A DNA stretch of 6,774 bases from Brevundimonas sp. (GCA_012270135.1 JAAXIW010000343.1:1-6774), one strand, 5' to 3'; positions 1-6,468 are shown, counted from the stretch's first letter. The notes: a model not told the origin generated them from the sequence alone. Made by a program: numbers and translations.

Positions 1-592
<592 letters not shown>

Positions 593-614
593 GCTTCTCG
601 CCAGACGACACAAT

Positions 615-650
615 CAGGGCCGGCGGAGCGATCCGCCGGCCCTGTCTGTT
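615..650 (+). terminator. Intrinsic terminator after acnA, probably bidirectional
   Basis: A perfect 13-bp stem (615-627 with 632-644, CAGGGCCGGCGGA and its complement) closes a 4-base GCGA loop. It is followed on the + strand by the T-rich stretch TCTGTTGT. It starts 22 bases after the acnA stop codon. Read from the other strand the same stem lies 18 bases past the stop of the convergent AAA ATPase gene and is followed by ATTGTGT, so it may end both transcripts. Confidence 0.85.
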
Positions 651-662
651 GTCGAGCCGACG

Positions 663-2120
663 TCAGGACGGCTGGATCAACTGGCTGTCAGCGCGGCTGA
701 AACCGATGGTTCGACGGCCCAGGTGGTTGCTGTTCTCAACCGTGTCCGCGAGAACGGTCTGGACGTCTGCAAGCGTGATCTGTCCGTCGCCGCCCCGTTC
801 AAGACTGGTCTGGGCGATCTGCCGGACGAACTCCTTCATATAGGCGGCGCTCGCACCGTCTGTCCTGCTCGCGGCCGCGGAGACGGTCGCTGGATCGATC
901 GTGAGCGCGGCACCATAAAGCTCTATCAGGCGCCGCCGACAATCATGGTTCGGCAGCGGCACCTCGATGGCAGCATCGATGCGCCCCGGGCGCATCGCAA
1001 GAGCCGGTTCAATGATTTCCGGGCGGTTGGTCGTTAGGATGAACAGGACGTCGGCCGTCGTCGCCAGACCATCCATCTCATTGAGGAGGTTATTGAGCAT
1101 GGCCTCCGTCGCATTGACCGAGTGCATATCTCGCGCACGGCCGATCAGATCGACGTCCTCCAGGACGACGATGCTGGGCTGAAGGGATTTCGCCAGAGCC
1201 ATGTAGCGCGGGAGCTGATAGATCTGCTCGCCAGTAATCATCACTGTTGTCCGATCCGGCAGGTTGGACAGGATGTAGCGGACCGTGTGGGTCTTGCCGG
1301 TGCCCGGCGGCCCGTAGAAAAGAACCCCCTTTCGCGTCGACTGACCGAGCCTCTTCAGTGCGGCGCGATGGGCGTCGAAAGCAAAGATGTTGTGGTCGAT
1401 CCGTTTGAGAGTCGCGGCGTCAAGAACGACCTGGCAACGCTCGACCATCTCGGGGTGATGGACGGTGATGTCGGACGTCATCCCCGAATGTCCGCTGTCG
1501 TCCTCGAACGAGAGAATTTTGCCCCGATAGATCGAAGATCGCGCACCTGCGTCGGACAGGGATTCGAACAGCGCCTTCCTGAATTCGGTCCCGGCTCCCG
1601 AATGAATCACTTCGACGAAGACGTACCGATGCGGTCCTTCATAGAAGTCCGAGAGAGTGACAGCGACCGGCTGCCTATCCACAGTCAGGAGCCAGAGGGC
1701 CGTGCGTATCGCCTGAAAGGGCTGGTCGTCGCCGACATCGATTTCCTGATACTCGACGGGCGACAACTGAACCTGGTCGTGTTCGCTCCGCGACAGCAGG
1801 CGCGAGAGGGACAGAAGGTCGTAGGGCGACGCCGGATTCAAACCAAGCAGGCGCGGGTCGTAGGGCGCCAAGGTTTCACGTAACGCCTTGTCGAGATCGG
1901 GCTTAAGGTGCGCGCCGAACTGACGCTTTGCGCCGACGAGCGATGCAAGGTTCTCGGCCCCGAAATGGGCCTCCAGCGCCTGGCGGGCGAGATGATGATG
2001 CGAGGCGTCTGCGGTCACGAAACGATCCGATGAACTGAATATCATCGACGGTGTAGCTTGCGCCGGGTCCGACTGGAATGGAGTCGCGGCATCGCCCTTG
2101 CCGTCCTCAGCCCTGACCAA
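663..2120 (-). CDS. AAA+ ATPase, BCS1/YjoB-like type, function unknown
   Basis: A 485-residue soluble-looking protein with one AAA+ module in its C-terminal half. Visible motifs are Walker A GPPGTGKT (270-277), Walker B IVVLEDVD (317-324), sensor 1 LTTN (362-365), the arginine-finger motif RPGRID (377-382) and a sensor-2-like segment GASAAYMKEF (422-431). The Walker B acidic pair is Glu-Asp rather than the usual Asp-Glu, as I recall for BCS1-type ATPases. Residues 1-35 look disordered. Residues 40-220 form an N-terminal region I cannot assign, containing YRGKILSFE (198-206); I recall similar segments in uncharacterised bacterial AAA proteins. No protease motif (HExxH), signal peptide or membrane helix is seen, so a remodelling or unfolding role in the cytosol is the cautious inference. 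The start given is TTG at 2120, 30 bases after the upstream lipoprotein stop, with a weak GGGA ribosome site 7 bases ahead. ATG at 2045 (residue 26) is an alternative. GC content by eye is roughly 57-62%, below the flanks at about 70% or more, which hints at separate ancestry. Confidence 0.9.
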   Translation of the reverse strand: MVRAEDGKGDAATPFQSDPAQATPSMIFSSSDRFVTADASHHHLARQALEAHFGAENLASLVGAKRQFGAHLKPDLDKALRETLAPYDPRLLGLNPASPYDLLSLSRLLSRSEHDQVQLSPVEYQEIDVGDDQPFQAIRTALWLLTVDRQPVAVTLSDFYEGPHRYVFVEVIHSGAGTEFRKALFESLSDAGARSSIYRGKILSFEDDSGHSGMTSDITVHHPEMVERCQVVLDAATLKRIDHNIFAFDAHRAALKRLGQSTRKGVLFYGPPGTGKTHTVRYILSNLPDRTTVMITGEQIYQLPRYMALAKSLQPSIVVLEDVDLIGRARDMHSVNATEAMLNNLLNEMDGLATTADVLFILTTNRPEIIEPALAMRPGRIDAAIEVPLPNHDCRRRLIELYGAALTIDPATVSAAASRTDGASAAYMKEFVRQIAQTSLERGGDGQITLADVQTVLADTVENSNHLGRRTIGFSRADSQLIQPS

Positions 2121-2150
2121 CGGGCGATCCCGTGGTAGCCTGGCCGACGA

Positions 2151-2630
2151 TCAGCCCGCAGTCACCCGCTCGCACAGTCGCTCCCCGAACACCTCCGCGG
2201 CCGCCGTACGTCGTTCGGTCAGGTCGCGGCCCGTCGCGGGCAGATCGGCCCGGATGGGGTAGCGGGCGATGACCCGGCCGCGGGCGTCGTGCAGGTCGAC
2301 CGAGCCGGGCAGGCGCACGCGGCCGTCGTCGGCGATCAGGTCGCCATCCCGATCCAGCGCGTGGATGAAGACGATGGCGCGGACCGGCTGCCGTCCGTCG
2401 AAACAGGCCGCCGCGCCGTTGCGGAAGGCAGGAACGAAGGCGTCGGAAAAGGCGTCCGGCGGATTGTAGAAGGCGCTGCGGACCTCGACGGCGTCGATGA
2501 ACATGTCGCCGGCGAGGGCGGGGTCGAGCGCGATCTCCGACGGCGGGTCCATGTCCCAGAAATCACCGGCGCAGGCGGTCAGGCCGCCGCCCGCAAGGAG
2601 GGCGGCGAGGACGAGAAGACGAGCCTTCAT
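2151..2630 (-). CDS. Small predicted lipoprotein B, paralogue of the adjacent upstream gene
   Basis: This 159-residue protein has a signal peptide of type II: Lys-Ala-Arg start, hydrophobic segment about 5-17, and lipobox LTAC (17-20), so Cys20 should be lipidated and the protein anchored in a membrane facing the periplasm. The mature part matches no family I recognise. It aligns without gaps over 51 residues (48-98) with residues 44-94 of the upstream lipoprotein, sharing FSDxF, a cysteine (Cys76), LDRxGxL, and later PI and FGxxLCE (Cys153). Function is unknown. Start choice: the frame stays open much further upstream, but the ATG at 2630 begins a perfect signal peptide, has an AGGG ribosome site 6 bases ahead, and lies only 2 bases after the stop of the upstream gene. 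The longer start would overlap almost all of that gene. The TGA at 2151-2153 precedes the AAA ATPase start by 30 bases. Confidence 0.85.
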   Translation of the reverse strand: MKARLLVLAALLAGGGLTACAGDFWDMDPPSEIALDPALAGDMFIDAVEVRSAFYNPPDAFSDAFVPAFRNGAAACFDGRQPVRAIVFIHALDRDGDLIADDGRVRLPGSVDLHDARGRVIARYPIRADLPATGRDLTERRTAAAEVFGERLCERVTAG

Positions 2631-2632
2631 GA

Positions 2633-3163
2633 TCAGCCCTGCGTGGCGTTGTGCGGGCCGCGTTCGCGCGGGTTCCGGCCGAAGGCCTGTTCGCACAGGG
2701 AGCGGCCGAATTCCTCGGACACCATCATCTGGCGGTCGCCCAGCAGGCCGGCGATGCGGCCGCCGGCGGTGGTCGCTACGGTGATCGGGAAGCGGCCGAC
2801 CACGAGATTGCCCCGGCGCGGGTCGACGAATTCGACGGTGCCCTCGAGCGTGTGCATGCCCTGACCGTTCAGCAGCATCTCGAGCCGCCCGGCGCGATCG
2901 AGGCGCTCGACATGGATGCGCACGTCGATCGGCGCCGTGCCGTACATGCACTGGCTAAGCTCCTCGCGCACCTCCTCGGAGAAGGTGTCGGAAAAGTCCT
3001 CCTCGGCGTCGAGCCAGGCGCTGGACATGGTGATGGAGCCGACCTGGGCGGTTTCCTGCAGGCCCGGCGGCAGGTCCATCGGCGGACCGCCCTCGATGAC
3101 CGGCGCGCAGGCCGGGAGGGCGAAGAGGGCGGCGACGGCCGCGGCGGCGAGAAGCGACTTCAT
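2633..3163 (-). CDS. Small predicted lipoprotein A, first gene of a tandem paralogous pair
   Basis: This 176-residue protein has a clear type II signal peptide: MKSLLAAAAV start, hydrophobic core 4-16, and lipobox LPAC (16-19) with Cys19 as the lipidation site. A Pro/Gly-rich linker (about 20-36) precedes a globular part (about 40-162). Notable shared segments with the downstream paralogue are FSDTF (57-61), Cys72, LDRAGRL (88-94), FPI (125-127) and FGRSLCE (152-158, Cys157). Two cysteines are at matching places in both proteins, so a periplasmic disulfide is plausible. The C-terminal tail from about 163 is polar and probably disordered. I do not recognise the family. The ATG at 3163 has an AGGGG ribosome site at 3171-3175, 7 bases ahead. 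The stop at 2633-2635 is 2 bases from the next start, so the two genes are an operon. The promoter should lie in the 94 bases between this gene and the isoaspartyl peptidase stop. Confidence 0.87.
   Translation of the reverse strand: MKSLLAAAAVAALFALPACAPVIEGGPPMDLPPGLQETAQVGSITMSSAWLDAEEDFSDTFSEEVREELSQCMYGTAPIDVRIHVERLDRAGRLEMLLNGQGMHTLEGTVEFVDPRRGNLVVGRFPITVATTAGGRIAGLLGDRQMMVSEEFGRSLCEQAFGRNPRERGPHNATQG
2637..2640 (-). promoter_or_regulatory. Ribosome binding site deciding the start of lipoprotein B
   Basis: AGGG lies 6 bases before the ATG at 2630, inside the last codons of the upstream lipoprotein gene. It supports the short signal-peptide start over the long in-frame extension and implies translational coupling between the two lipoprotein genes. 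Confidence 0.5.
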
Positions 3164-3257
3164 GGGTTGGCCCCTGTTGTTCCTGTGACGCTTAAGCCGC
3201 CGCCGCCGTGAACCGCAAATGAACGCCGTTCAACGGCGGATTAAATCTCCGCAATGG
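3164..3257. promoter_or_regulatory. Intergenic region: end of peptidase gene, leader of lipoprotein operon
   Basis: These 94 bases must hold the termination point of the isoaspartyl peptidase gene and, unless there is read-through, the promoter of the lipoprotein pair (all - strand). Visible structures are the palindrome CGCCGTT-C-AACGGCG (3224-3238), which can fold as a 5-bp stem with a TTCAA loop, and an 8-base palindrome GCTTAAGC (3190-3197). No convincing -35/-10 pair is seen. On the - strand, TTGCGG followed 17 bases later by TTAAGC is the nearest candidate and is weak. Confidence 0.35.
3224..3238 (-). repeat. Short inverted repeat, possible weak terminator or operator
   Basis: CGCCGTT and AACGGCG are exact reverse complements separated by one base. 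As RNA on the - strand it forms CGCCG-TTGAA-CGGCG followed by TTCATTT, located 19 bases past the isoaspartyl peptidase stop. This could be a weak intrinsic terminator. Because it also lies just ahead of the lipoprotein operon it could instead be a regulator binding site. The sequence alone does not decide. Confidence 0.4.
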
Positions 3258-4127
3258 TCAGCGGCCGAACACCTCCACCCCGATCTCGCCGTCGGAGGTC
3301 AGCCAGGCGCGCTTCATGCCCTGGCTGTTGAACGGCTGGGCGATGTTCCCGTGGCGGTCCAGCGCGATCAGGCCGCCGTCGCCGCCGAGGGCGCCGATCT
3401 CGTCGATGACCCCCTGGGCGGCCTCGGCCAGCGACTGGCCGGCGGCGACGCGCCAGCTGACCTGGGCGGTGGCGGCCACGCGCATGAAATACTCGCCCTG
3501 GCCGGTGCCCGACGCCGCGATCCGGTCGTCGGCCCAGGTCCCGGCGGCGGGGATGGGGGTGTCGCCGACCCGGCCGGGCATCTTGCCGAACACCCCGGCC
3601 GTCGAGGTCGCCGCCGCCAGCCGCCCGCTGGCGTCGAGCACGCAGCAGCCGACCGTGCCGTGGCTGAGCGTGCCGGGCGGATGGTTGTCTTCGCCCTTGC
3701 CCGCGCGGGTGAACCAGGCCTCGGGATCCTCAACGCGGTCCAGTCCCTGCCCGGCGCAGAAGGCCGCCGCGCCCTCGCCGACCAGCATGACGTGCGGGGT
3801 GTGGTCCAGAACGGCGCGGGCGGCGCGGACCGGATTGCGGAAGCCCTGCAGCGCCGCCACGGCCCCGGGCCGGCGGCCGTCGCCGTCCATCAGGCTGGCG
3901 TCCAGTTCATACGCCCCGGCCAGATTGGGCGAGGCGCCGCGCCCGGCGACATAGAGGCCCGAGTCCTCCAGCATGACGACCGCCTCGACGGCGACGGCCA
4001 GGGCGCTGTCGCCGGCGTCGAGCCGCGCCTTCATCGCCTCGACCACCTGCCGCATGTGAGCGATCTCGCGGTCGTAGTCGCGCTCGCGCCGGGCGCCCGC
4101 GCCGCCATGGAGGATGAGGGCCGTCAT
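3258..4127 (-). CDS. iaaA: Isoaspartyl peptidase / plant-type L-asparaginase (Ntn-hydrolase)
   Basis: Enzymes of this family cleave beta-aspartyl (isoaspartyl) dipeptides and asparagine. They are made as a precursor that cuts itself before a threonine, which becomes the N-terminal nucleophile of the beta subunit. The 289-residue protein shows the family pattern in order: N-terminal HGGAGA (7-12), the alpha-subunit segment with NPVRAARAVLD (98-108), the cleavage site SHGTVG (155-160) with Thr158 as predicted nucleophile, TSTAG (174-178), the substrate-binding stretch RVGDTPIPAAGTWAD (186-200), and SGTGQGE (206-212). Alpha and beta subunits would be about 157 and 132 residues. Length is slightly short of the usual 300-320. 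No signal peptide is seen, so it should act in the cytosol. The ATG at 4127 is preceded by AGGAG at 4138-4142, 10 bases ahead. It is transcribed divergently from the quinone oxidoreductase gene. The symbol follows the E. coli enzyme by similarity; the exact substrate preference is inferred. Confidence 0.93.
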   Translation of the reverse strand: MTALILHGGAGARRERDYDREIAHMRQVVEAMKARLDAGDSALAVAVEAVVMLEDSGLYVAGRGASPNLAGAYELDASLMDGDGRRPGAVAALQGFRNPVRAARAVLDHTPHVMLVGEGAAAFCAGQGLDRVEDPEAWFTRAGKGEDNHPPGTLSHGTVGCCVLDASGRLAAATSTAGVFGKMPGRVGDTPIPAAGTWADDRIAASGTGQGEYFMRVAATAQVSWRVAAGQSLAEAAQGVIDEIGALGGDGGLIALDRHGNIAQPFNSQGMKRAWLTSDGEIGVEVFGR

Positions 4128-4234
4128 TCGGGGTCGTCTCCTGCTCGCCCCTTTTCAACGGGCGTGGGGCTGCTTAGCGTTCCATCGACGCGAGCGCCAC
4201 GGGGCGCCCGCCGCCTTCTCCCCAAGGATCCAAG
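4128..4234. promoter_or_regulatory. Divergent promoter region
   Basis: These 107 bases separate two divergent genes and must carry both start signals unless transcription enters from elsewhere. Good ribosome sites mark each edge (AGGAG at 4138-4142 on the - strand, AAGGA at 4224-4228 on the + strand). GCTTAGC (4172-4178) loosely resembles a Caulobacter -10 element, and TTCAAC (4154-4159) lies upstream of it on the + strand, but neither is a strong match. Location is inferred from gene order rather than from a clear motif. Confidence 0.35.
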
Positions 4235-5236
4235 ATGCGCGCAGTGCTCTCCAAGGCCCCCGGCGGTCCCGAAACCCTCGTCGTCGAGGAGGTTCTGGAC
4301 CCGACCCCGGGCAAGGGCGAGGTGGTGATCGAGGTGAAGGCCGTGGGGGTCAACTTTCCCGACACCCTGATCATCGAGGACCGATACCAGTTCAAGCCGC
4401 AGAGGCCCTTCTCGCCCGGCGGCGAGGTGGCCGGCGTTGTCGAGGCGGTCGGCGAGGGCGTCACGACCGTCCGCAAGGGCGACCGGGTCATCGCCGTGCC
4501 CGGCTGGGGCGGCATGGTCGAGCGGCTGGCGGTTCCCGCCGCCTCGGTGATGAAGATTCCCGACGGCATGGATTTCGAGACGGCCGCGGCCCTGATCATG
4601 ACCTACGGCACCAGCTACTACGCCCTGAAGGACCGGGCGCGGCTGCAGGCGGGCGAGAGCCTGCTGGTGCTCGGCGCCGCCGGCGGGGTCGGCGTGGAGG
4701 CGGTCGAACTCGGCAAGGCGAAGGTGGCGCATGTGATCGCCGCCGCCTCGACCAACGACAAGGTCCAGTTCGCCTTGGAGGCCGGCGCCGACAACGGCCT
4801 GATCTATCCCTCGGGGAAGATGGACAAGGCGGCGCAGAAGGAGCTGTCGGGCGAACTCAAGCTGGCCTCGGGGCGCGACGGCGCCGATGTGGTCTATGAC
4901 GCCGTCGGCGGCGACTATTGCGAGCCGGCGCTCAGGGCCATGGACTGGAACGGCCGCTATCTGGTGGTCGGCTTTCCGGCCGGCATCCCGGCCCTGCCGC
5001 TGAACCTGACCCTGCTCAAGTCGGTGTCGGTGATCGGGGTGTTCTGGGGCGCGGCGGTGATGCGCGATCCGGCGGCCCATGCCGCCAACATGGCCGACCT
5101 GTTCCGCTTCTGGAGCGACGGCAAGATCAAGCCGCGCGTCAGCCGCACCTTCCCGCTGGAGCGCGCCCACGAGGCCATCCGGGCGCTCGGGGACCGCTCG
5201 GTGATGGGCAAGGTGGTGGTGACGGTCGAGAGCTAA
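4235..5236 (+). CDS. Zinc-free MDR oxidoreductase, NADPH:quinone reductase-like
   Basis: A 333-residue member of the medium-chain dehydrogenase/reductase superfamily, in the quinone oxidoreductase-like branch; these cytosolic enzymes reduce quinones or enone-type substrates with NADPH. The N-terminal GroES-like domain spans about 1-120 and contains the VNFPD segment (39-43), PGGEVAGVVEAVGEGV (61-76) and KGDRVIA (81-87). The Rossmann domain has LVLGAAGGVG (144-153), with the nucleotide-binding glycines at GAAGGVG, then ADVVYDAVGG (217-226) and GRYLVVGF (240-247). The cysteine/histidine zinc ligands of alcohol dehydrogenases are absent. Length matches the family. The ATG at 4235 has AAGGA 6 bases ahead. 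The true substrate cannot be read from sequence; enoyl-CoA or quinone reduction are both possible. The stop TAA at 5234-5236 overlaps the stop codon of the convergent DUF1232 gene. Confidence 0.92.
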   Translation: MRAVLSKAPGGPETLVVEEVLDPTPGKGEVVIEVKAVGVNFPDTLIIEDRYQFKPQRPFSPGGEVAGVVEAVGEGVTTVRKGDRVIAVPGWGGMVERLAVPAASVMKIPDGMDFETAAALIMTYGTSYYALKDRARLQAGESLLVLGAAGGVGVEAVELGKAKVAHVIAAASTNDKVQFALEAGADNGLIYPSGKMDKAAQKELSGELKLASGRDGADVVYDAVGGDYCEPALRAMDWNGRYLVVGFPAGIPALPLNLTLLKSVSVIGVFWGAAVMRDPAAHAANMADLFRFWSDGKIKPRVSRTFPLERAHEAIRALGDRSVMGKVVVTVES

Positions 5237-5631
5237 TCCTGCCGCAGCCGCTCGAGCGCCGCGTCCGCCTGGTCCCTGTGGCGGCGCTTGATGTGGGTTC
5301 CGAGCGTGGCGATCAGGGCGGTGATGACGACGGCGTCGTCGGTGAAGCCGATGCCGGCGAAGATGTCGGGAATGGCGTCGACGGGCAGGACGAAATAGGC
5401 CAGCGCGCCGAGCATCAGCCCCTTGGCCGCCGCCGGCGTTTCGGGATCGCGGGCCGCGAACCAGACCGAGAGGGCCTGGCCGGCGAAGGGAATGCGCGAC
5501 GCCGTGCGCCGGATCTTGGGCCAGAAGCCCTTGCTGACCCGCATCTCATTGACCCGCTGGACGGAGGGGACGAGGGCGCGGGACGGGTCGAGCGCCTCTT
5601 CGGGCGTGACCGGTTTGGCTTTGGCGGACAT
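5233..5631 (-). CDS. DUF1232 / YkvA-like small membrane-associated protein
   Basis: A 132-residue protein with the DUF1232 signature LPVDAIPDIFAGIGFTDDAVVI (split here as LPVDAIPDIF and GFTDDAVV) in its second half, at about residues 83-104 of this start. The segment before it (GLMLGALAYFVLPVDAIP) and the one after (AVVITALIATLG) are hydrophobic and may associate with the membrane. The C-terminus is basic and polar (HIKRRHRDQ). The function of the family is not established. The start chosen is ATG at 5631, giving MSAKAKPVTPEEALDP, but ATG at 5652 or TTG at 5658 would add 7 or 9 residues in the same frame; none has a strong ribosome site. The TAG stop at 5233-5235 overlaps the last codon of the convergent oxidoreductase gene. 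The gene is divergent from the short-chain dehydrogenase gene 54 bases away. Confidence 0.87.
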   Translation of the reverse strand: MSAKAKPVTPEEALDPSRALVPSVQRVNEMRVSKGFWPKIRRTASRIPFAGQALSVWFAARDPETPAAAKGLMLGALAYFVLPVDAIPDIFAGIGFTDDAVVITALIATLGTHIKRRHRDQADAALERLRQD

Positions 5632-5685
5632 GGCGGCTAAACCCCGCGGCATTCTCAAGGTTCAATCAACATAGGGGCTGCGGCC

Positions 5686-6468
5686 ATGAAACTCGACGGT
5701 TCGATCGCGGCGGTGGTGACGGGCGGCGCCTCGGGCCTCGGCGAGGGCACGGCGCGGGCCCTGGCCGCCCAGGGCGTCAAGGTCGCCATCTTCGACATGC
5801 AGGCCGACAAGGGCGAGGCCGTCGCCGCCGACATCGGCGGCGTCTTCTGCGAGGTTGACGTGACCGACGACGCCAGCGTCGCCGCCGGCTTCGACAAGGC
5901 CCGCGCCGCGCACGGCCAGGAGCGGCTGACGGTCAACTGCGCCGGCATCGCCACGGGCCAGAAGACGGTCTCGCGCAAGAAGGACACCGGCGAGATCCGC
6001 GCCCACGACATGGCCCAGTTCGAGCGCACCGTGCGGGTCAATCTGTTCGGCAGCTTCCGGGTGCTGTCGCAGTCGGCGGCGGGCATGGTCACGCTGGAGC
6101 CGATGGCCGACGGCGAACGCGGCCTGATCGTCAACACCGCCTCGGTGGCGGCGCAGGACGGCCAGATCGGCCAGGCGGCCTATTCGGCGTCCAAGGGCGG
6201 GGTCTACGCCATGACCCTGCCGGTCGCCCGCGACCTCGCCCAGGAAGGCGTGCGCTGCAACACCATCCTGCCCGGCATCATGTGGACGCCGATGATGGCC
6301 GGCATGGACCAGAAGATACAGGACGCCCTGGCCGCCGCCATCCCCTTCCCCAGCCGCCTTGGCACGCCGGTCGACTATGCGTCGCTGGCCCTGCATCTGG
6401 CCGAGAACGTCTACATCAACGGAGAATGCATCCGCCTCGACGGCGCCATTCGGCTTGCGCCCAGATAG
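5686..6468 (+). CDS. Short-chain dehydrogenase/reductase, HSD10 (3-hydroxyacyl-CoA dehydrogenase type 2)-like
   Basis: A 260-residue classical SDR. The cofactor motif is TGGASGLGEG (12-21). Asp37 at the end of the second strand (IFDMQ) suggests NAD(H) rather than NADP(H). D58-V59 (CEVDVT), NCAG (84-87) and Asn119 (VRVNLFGSF) are in place. The catalytic residues are Ser153 (NTASVAA), Tyr166 and Lys170 (YSASK). PG at 196-197 (ILPGIMWTPM) and the C-terminal YINGECIRLDGAIR are also typical. NCAGIA, QDGQIGQAAYSASKGG and the insert after residue 90 point to the branch containing HSD10 and bacterial 3-hydroxyacyl-CoA dehydrogenases, which oxidise short-chain or branched 3-hydroxyacyl-CoA in fatty acid or isoleucine breakdown. 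That substrate is inferred. The ATG at 5686 has AGGGG at 5673-5677, 8 bases ahead. The next gene is a tRNA 121 bases downstream with its own promoter. Confidence 0.93.
   Translation: MKLDGSIAAVVTGGASGLGEGTARALAAQGVKVAIFDMQADKGEAVAADIGGVFCEVDVTDDASVAAGFDKARAAHGQERLTVNCAGIATGQKTVSRKKDTGEIRAHDMAQFERTVRVNLFGSFRVLSQSAAGMVTLEPMADGERGLIVNTASVAAQDGQIGQAAYSASKGGVYAMTLPVARDLAQEGVRCNTILPGIMWTPMMAGMDQKIQDALAAAIPFPSRLGTPVDYASLALHLAENVYINGECIRLDGAIRLAPR

Noticed and set aside
1122..1883. + strand open frame of 253 codons inside the AAA ATPase gene
   Set aside because: No recognisable domain and no ribosome site. It lies antisense to the conserved Walker A and Walker B region, which constrains the sequence on the other strand.
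2121..2157. Imperfect hairpin between the lipoprotein pair and the ATPase start (GGGC-GATC arms)
   Set aside because: Eight pairs with a bulge and a loop of about 19 bases, and no T run. Not convincing as a terminator or attenuator.
2151..2951. Long start at 2951 for lipoprotein B
   Set aside because: The added N-terminus is Arg/His/Pro-rich and out of frame with lipoprotein A, which it overlaps. The ATG at 2630 starts a canonical lipoprotein signal peptide with a ribosome site.
663..3163. A defence or signalling island made of the ATPase and the lipoprotein pair
   Set aside because: The order and strand allow co-transcription, but the base composition differs, the compartments differ (cytosol versus periplasm) and no effector such as a nuclease, protease or toxin is present in the window.
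3219..4328. Long + strand open frame of 369 codons opposite the isoaspartyl peptidase gene
   Set aside because: Low-complexity Ala/Gly/Arg/Pro translation with no motif. The - strand frame contains all Ntn-hydrolase motifs in order.
4124..5170. Long - strand open frame of 348 codons opposite the quinone oxidoreductase gene
   Set aside because: It is a shadow of a strongly GC3-biased real gene. Its translation is rich in His, Gly, Arg and Ala repeats without domains, while the + strand frame has a complete MDR protein with a ribosome site.
5662..6396. - strand open frame of 244 codons opposite the SDR gene
   Set aside because: Its His/Arg/Gly/Ala-rich translation is a composition artefact; the SDR on the + strand has an intact catalytic triad and cofactor motif.
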